A stretch of 64,000 nucleotides of DNA, from the NCBI GenBank assembly GCA_963662175.1, contig OY759227.1:8402501-8466500 (forward strand). The letters are read 5' to 3'. Shown here piece by piece: positions 59,118-64,000 of this stretch. The stretch is from Aradus depressus. Lineage: Eukaryota > Arthropoda > Insecta > Hemiptera > Aradidae. Position numbers and translations under genes: made by a program. Under the pieces are notes generated by a model, which searched no databases, was not told the DNA's origin, and saw only the letters and a list, made by a program, of their open reading frames with translations. Each line of letters begins with the position of its first letter. Within the stretch, counting starts at the first letter, position 1.

Positions 59118-60358
59118 AGCAAACTCTTTAACGATTGTTCGGATTGTCAAGATATTTCACATGAAGTATTTTTAAAAGCCAAATAGAAATATAAGATGTG
59201 TGGCGACTCAAAGTTTTGAACGGGAGGGGAGGTTTTGGGGGGGGGGGGGGGGGCTAAGTATAAAAAAAAGCTAGCTTATTAACGGTTGATCGTATTGTCA
59301 GGAAATTTCCCATGTAGTATTCCTGAAGGCCAAAAAAAAATAAGGTGTGTGGTGTCCCAAAGTTTTGAACGAGAGGGGGGGTTGTGGAGGGGCTTAAGTA
59401 TAAATATAGTGCTAACTCTTTAACGATTGGTCGGCTTGACACGAAATTTCACATGTAGTATTTTTAAAAGCCAAATAGAAATATAAGGTGTGTTGCGACC
59501 CAAAGCTTTGAACAGGAGAGGCGGTTGTGGAGGGGTGGGGGATAAGTATAAAAAAGAGCTAACTCTTTAACGAATGGTCGAATTGTCATGAAATTTCACA
59601 TGTAGTATTTTTAAAATCCAAATAGGAAAAAAAGGTGTGTGGCGTCCCAAAGTTTTGAACGGGTGGGGGGGTGGTGGGGGGCGCAAGAATAAATATAGAG
59701 CTAACTCTTCAACGGTTGATCGTATTGTCACGAAATTTTACATGCAGTATTCCTGAAGGCCAACAAAAAATAAGGTGTGTAGTGTCCCAAAGTTTTGAAC
59801 GAGAGGGGGGCTTGTGGAGGGGCTTAAGTATAAATATAGTGCTAACTCTTTAACGATTGGTCGGCTTGTCACGAAATTTCACATGTAGTATTTTTAAAAG
59901 CCAAATAGAAAAATAAAGTGTGTGGTGTACTAATATTTTGAACGGGAGGGGGGGTTTTAGGGGGGCCTAAGTTTAATATAGTGCTAACTCTTTAACGATT
60001 GTTCGGATTGTCACGAAATTTCACATGCAGTGTTCCTGAGGGCCAAATAGAAAAATAAGGTGTATGGCGTCCCAAAGTTTTGAACGGGAGGGGGGGTTGT
60101 GGGGGGCTCAAGTATAAATATAGAGCTAACTCTTTAACGATTGATCGTATTGTCACGAAATTTCACATGCAGTATTCCTGAAGGCCAAATAGAAAAATAA
60201 AATCTGTGGTGTCCTAATGTTTTGAACGGGAGGGGGGGTTTTAGGGGGGCCTAAGTTTAATATAGAGCTAATTCTTTAACGATTGGGCGGCTTGTCACGA
60301 ATTTTCACATGTAGTATTTTTAAAAGCCAAATAGAAATATAAAGGTGTGTTGCGACCC
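59118..60358 (+). repeat. Segmental duplication, copy 2 (offset 4758 bp)
   Basis: This is the partner of 54360-55600, with the same rare variants and a G-run at 59236-59252. One monomer present before 54360 is missing before this copy. Confidence 0.72.
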
Positions 60359-60359
60359 A

Positions 60360-63300
60360 AAGTTTTGAACAGGAGGGGAGGTTGTGGAGTGTTGGGGGAT
60401 AAGTATAAATATAGTGCTAACTCTTTAACGATTGTTCGGATTGTGTATGGCGTCCCAAAGTTTTGAACGGGAGGGGGGTTTGTGGGGGGCTCAAGTATAA
60501 ATATGGAGCTAACTCTTCAACGGTTGATCGGATTGTCACGAAATTTAACATGTAGTATTCCTGTAGCCAAATAGAAAAATAAGGTGTGTGGTGTCCCAAA
60601 GTTTTTCAACGGAAGGGAGGGTTGTGGGGGGGCCTAAGTATAAATATAGAGCAAACTCTTCAACGGTAGATCGTATTGTCACGACATTTCACATGCAGTA
60701 TTCCTGAAGGCCAAATAGAAAAATAAGGTGTGCGGCGTCCCAAAGTTTTGAACGGGAGGGGGGGTGGTGGGGGGCTCAAGTATAAATATAGAGCTAACTC
60801 TTCAACGGTTGATCGTATTGTCACGAAATTTTACATGCAGTATTCCTGAAGGCCAACAAAAAATAGGGTGTGTAGTGTCCCAAAGTTTTCAACGAGAGGG
60901 GGGCTTGTGGAGGGGCTTAAATATAAATATAGTGCTAACTCTTTAACGATTGGGCGGCTTGTCACGAAATTGCACATGTAGTATTTTTAAAAGCCAAATA
61001 GAAATATAAAGGTGTGTTGCGACCCAAAGTTTTGAACAGGAGGGGAGGTTGTGGAGGGGTGGAGGATAAGTATAAATATAGTGCTAACTCTTTAACGATT
61101 GTTCGGATTGTCAGGAAATTTAACATGTAGTATTCCTGAAAGCCAAATAGAAAAAAAAGGTGTATGGCGTCCCAAAGTTTTGAACGGCAGGGGGGGTTGT
61201 GATGGGGCCTAAGTATAAATATAGAGCAAACTCTTCAACGGTTGATCGTATTGTCACGACATTTCAAATGCAGTATTCCTGAAGGCCAAATAGAAAAATA
61301 AGGTGCGTGGCGTCCCAAAGTCTTGAACGGGAGGGGAGGTTGTGGGGGGCGCAAGAATAAATATAGAGCTAACTGTTCAACGGTTGATTGTATTGTCACG
61401 AAATTTCACATGCAGTGTTCCTTAAGGCCGAATAGTAAAATAAGGTGTATGGCGTCCCAAAGTTTTGAACGGGAGGGGGGGTTGTGGGGGGGCCTAAGTA
61501 TAAATATAGAGCAAACTCTTCAACGGTAGATCGTATTGTCACGACATTTCACATGCAGTATTCCTGAAGGCCAAATAGAAAAATAAGGTGTGCGGCGTCC
61601 CAAAGTTTTGAACGGGAGGGGAGGTGGTGGGGGGCTCAATTATAAATATAGAGCTAACTCTTCAACGGTTGATCGTATTGTCACGAAATTTTACATGCAG
61701 TATTCCTGAAGGCCAACAAAAAATAAGTTGTGTAGTGTCCCAAAGTTTTGAACGAGAGGGGGGCTTGTGGAGGGGCTTAAGTATAAATATAGTGCTAACT
61801 CTTTAACGATTGGGCGGCTTGTCAGGAAATTTCACATGTAGTATTTTTAAAAGCCAAATAGAAATATAAAGGTGTGTTGCGACCCAAAGTTTTGAACAGG
61901 AGGGGAGGTTGTGGAGGGGTGGGGGATAAGTATAAATATAGTGCTAACTCTTTAACGATTGTTCGGATTGTCACGAAATTTAACATGTAGTATTCCTGAA
62001 AGCCAAATAGAAAAAAAAGGTGTATGGCGTCCCAAAGTTTTGAACGGCAGAGAGGGTTGTGATGGGGCCTAAGTATAAATATAGAGCAAACTCTTCAACG
62101 GTTGATCGTATTGTCACGACATTTCACATGCAGTATTCCTGAAGGCCAAATAGAAAAATAAGGTGCGTGGCGTCCCAAAGTCTTGAACGGGAGGGGAGGT
62201 GGAGGGTGGCGCAAGAATAAATATAGAGCTAACTGTTCAACGGTTGATTGTATTGTCACGAAATTTCACATGCAGCGTTTCTTAAGGCCAAATAGAAAAA
62301 TAAGGTGTATGGCGTCCCAAAGTTTTGAACGGGAGGGGGGGTTGTGGGGGGCTTAAGTATAAATATGGAGCAAACTCTTCAACGGTTGATCGTATTGTTA
62401 CGAAATTTCACATGCAGTATTCCTGAAGGCCAAATAAAAAAATAAAGTGTGTGGTGTCCTATGGTTTTGAAAGGGAGGGGGGGTTTTAGGGGGGCCTAAG
62501 TTTAATATAGTGCTAACTCTTTAACGATTGTTCGGATTGTCACGAAATTTAACATGTAGTATTCCTGAAGGCCAAATAGAAAAATAAGGTGTGTGGTGTC
62601 CCAAAGTTTTTGAACGGGAGGGAGGGTTGTGGGGGGCCTAAGTATAAATATAGAGCAAACTCTTCAACGGTAGATCGTATTGTCACGATATTTCACATGC
62701 AGTATTCCTGAAGGCCAAATAGAAAAATAAGGTGTGCGGCGTCCCAAAGTTTTGAACGGGAGGGGGGGTGGTGGGGGGCTCAAGTTCAAATATAGAGCTA
62801 ACTCTTCAACGGTTGATCGTATTGTCACGAAATTTTACATGCAGTATTCCTGAAGGCCAACAAAAAATAAGGTGTGTAGTGTCCCAAAGTTTTGAACGAG
62901 AGGGGGGCTTGTGGAGGGGCTTAAGTATAAATATAGTGCTAACTCTTTAACGATTGGGCGGCTTGTCACGAAATTTCACATGTAGTATTTTTAAAAGCCA
63001 AATAGAAATATAAAGGTGTGTTGCGACCCAAAGTTTTGAACAGGAGGGGATGTTGTGGAGGGGTGCGGGATAAGTATAAATATAGTGCTAACTCTTTCAC
63101 GATTGTTCGGATTGTCACGAAATTTAACATGTAGTATTCCTGAAAGCCAAGTAGAAAAAAAAGGTGTATGGCGTCCCAAAGTTTTGAACGGCTGGGGGGG
63201 TTGTGATGGGGCCTAAGTATAAATATAGAGCAAACTCTTCAACGGTTGATCGTATTGTCACGACATTTCACATGCAGTATTCCTGAAGGCCAAATAAAAA

Positions 63301-64000
63301 AATAAAGTGTGTGGTGTCCTAATGTTTTGAACGGGAGGGGGGGTTTTAGGGGGGCCTAAGTTTAATATAGTGCTAACTCTTTAACGATTGTTCGGATTGT
63401 CACGAAATTTAACATGTAGTATTCCTGAAGGCCAAATAGAAAAATAAGGTGTGTGGTGTCCCAAAGTTTTTGAAGGGGAGGGAGGGTTGTGGGGGGCCTA
63501 AGTATAAATATAGAGCAAACTCTTCAACGGTAGATCGTATTGTCACGACATTTCACATGCAGTATTCCTGAAGGCCAAATAGAAAAATAGGGTGTGCGGC
63601 GTCCCAAAGTTTTGAACGGGAGATGGGGTGGTGGGGGGGCTTAGGTATAAATATAGTGCTAACTCTTTAACGATTGGGCGGCTTGTCACGAAATTTCACT
63701 TGTAGTATTTTTAAAAGCCAAATAGAAATATAAGATGTGTGGCGACTCAAAGTTTTGAACAGGAGGGGAGGTTGTGGAGGGGTGGGGGATAAGTATAAAT
63801 ATAGTGCTAACTCTTTAACGATTGTTCGGATTGTCACTGAAGGCCAGATAAAAAAATAAAGTGTGTGGTGTCCTAATGTTTTGAACGGGAGGGGGGGTTT
63901 TAGGGGGGCCTAAGTTTAATATAGTGCTAACTCTTTAACGATTGTTCGGATTGTCACGAAATTTAACATGTAGTATTCCTGAAGGCCAAATAGAAAAATA
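60360..64000 (+). repeat. Terminal satellite stretch
   Basis: Forward monomers with recurring triplets (tggtggggggctcaag, ggccaacaaaaaataag, gggcggcttgtca) repeat at about 60.76, 61.62 and 62.77 kb. Some monomers are truncated, for example the join at 60444 (gattgtgtatggcg) and at 63837 (gtcactgaaggcc). The array continues past the window end. Confidence 0.85.

Larger units (their letters stand above)
18964..64000 (+). repeat. Main satellite array, forward
   Basis: About 45 kb of head-to-tail monomers, mostly 142-150 bp. Two broad subtypes alternate. Type B carries atagtgctaactctttaacg with catgtagtatt; type A carries atagagctaactcttcaacgg with catgcagtatt or catgcagtgtt. Variants with atagagcaaactc, tatatatatggagc, cgcaagaataaat and gtttaatatag define further subtypes. 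These are combined into several higher-order patterns listed separately. Apart from six copies of the 103-bp hairpin element nothing else interrupts the array, and no gene is seen. Confidence 0.9.

Noticed and set aside
18122..63179. Many 60-108-codon open frames inside the satellite
   Set aside because: They recur with the monomer period on both strands, read through G/C runs as polyglycine or polyproline, and resemble no family. They are by-products of a short repeat lacking stops in some frames.
18964..64000. CENP-B box in the monomer (ttttgaacggga resembles the end of the box)
   Set aside because: Only the last few bases match; the essential ttcg core of the mammalian box is absent, and the box is not expected in insects.
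1..64000. CRISPR array
   Set aside because: Repeats are contiguous 145-bp satellite monomers with no unique spacers, no cas genes, and the sequence is eukaryotic.

Overview
The window is eukaryotic repeat DNA, almost certainly from an arthropod and probably an insect. Two things point there: Helitron termini of the type common in insects, and a nested non-LTR retrotransposon resembling the R1 clade of the Jockey superfamily. I found no host gene, no tRNA or rRNA, and no intact protein-coding gene of any kind. Nearly every base belongs to tandem repeats built on a monomer of about 142-150 bp. Length divided by monomer size suggests roughly 400 monomers; I did not count them.

Layout. (1) Positions 1-9649 hold three successive Helitron-derived units: a partial one at 1-2226, then 2227-6300 (4074 bp) and 6301-9649 (3349 bp). 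Each unit ends in a 3' terminus with a GC hairpin, an 8-nt spacer and CTAG. The next unit starts at the very next base with a TC-type 5' terminus. Each unit carries a subterminal leader, satellite monomers, (TTTG)n/(TATG)n tracts and a 33-bp minisatellite. (2) A fourth 5' terminus at 9650 leads into satellite that runs to the window end without another 3' terminus. (3) A dead, 5'-truncated R1-like LINE lies on the minus strand at 12140-15979, flanked by a 13-bp target-site duplication. (4) Satellite continues at 15980-17154, is inverted at 17155-18963, and is forward again from 18964 to 64000. It shows layered higher-order structure: a 738-bp pentamer, 1.86-kb units, and kilobase segments duplicated at offsets of 3.17, 4.9, 5.73, 6.11 and 8.2 kb. 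(5) A 103-bp hairpin element rides in eight monomer contexts.

How the parts relate. The Helitron leader (for example 9741-9800) aligns without gaps to the satellite monomer. The simplest reading is that a non-autonomous Helitron with internal tandem repeats was itself arrayed head to tail, and its subterminal repeat then expanded into a large satellite. The LINE inserted into a monomer later. Each monomer carries a TATAAATA-like stretch and a G-rich block on the plus strand that fits the G-quadruplex pattern, so the array is strongly strand-asymmetric. All alignments were made by eye; copy counts, identities and breakpoints are approximate unless exact bases are given.
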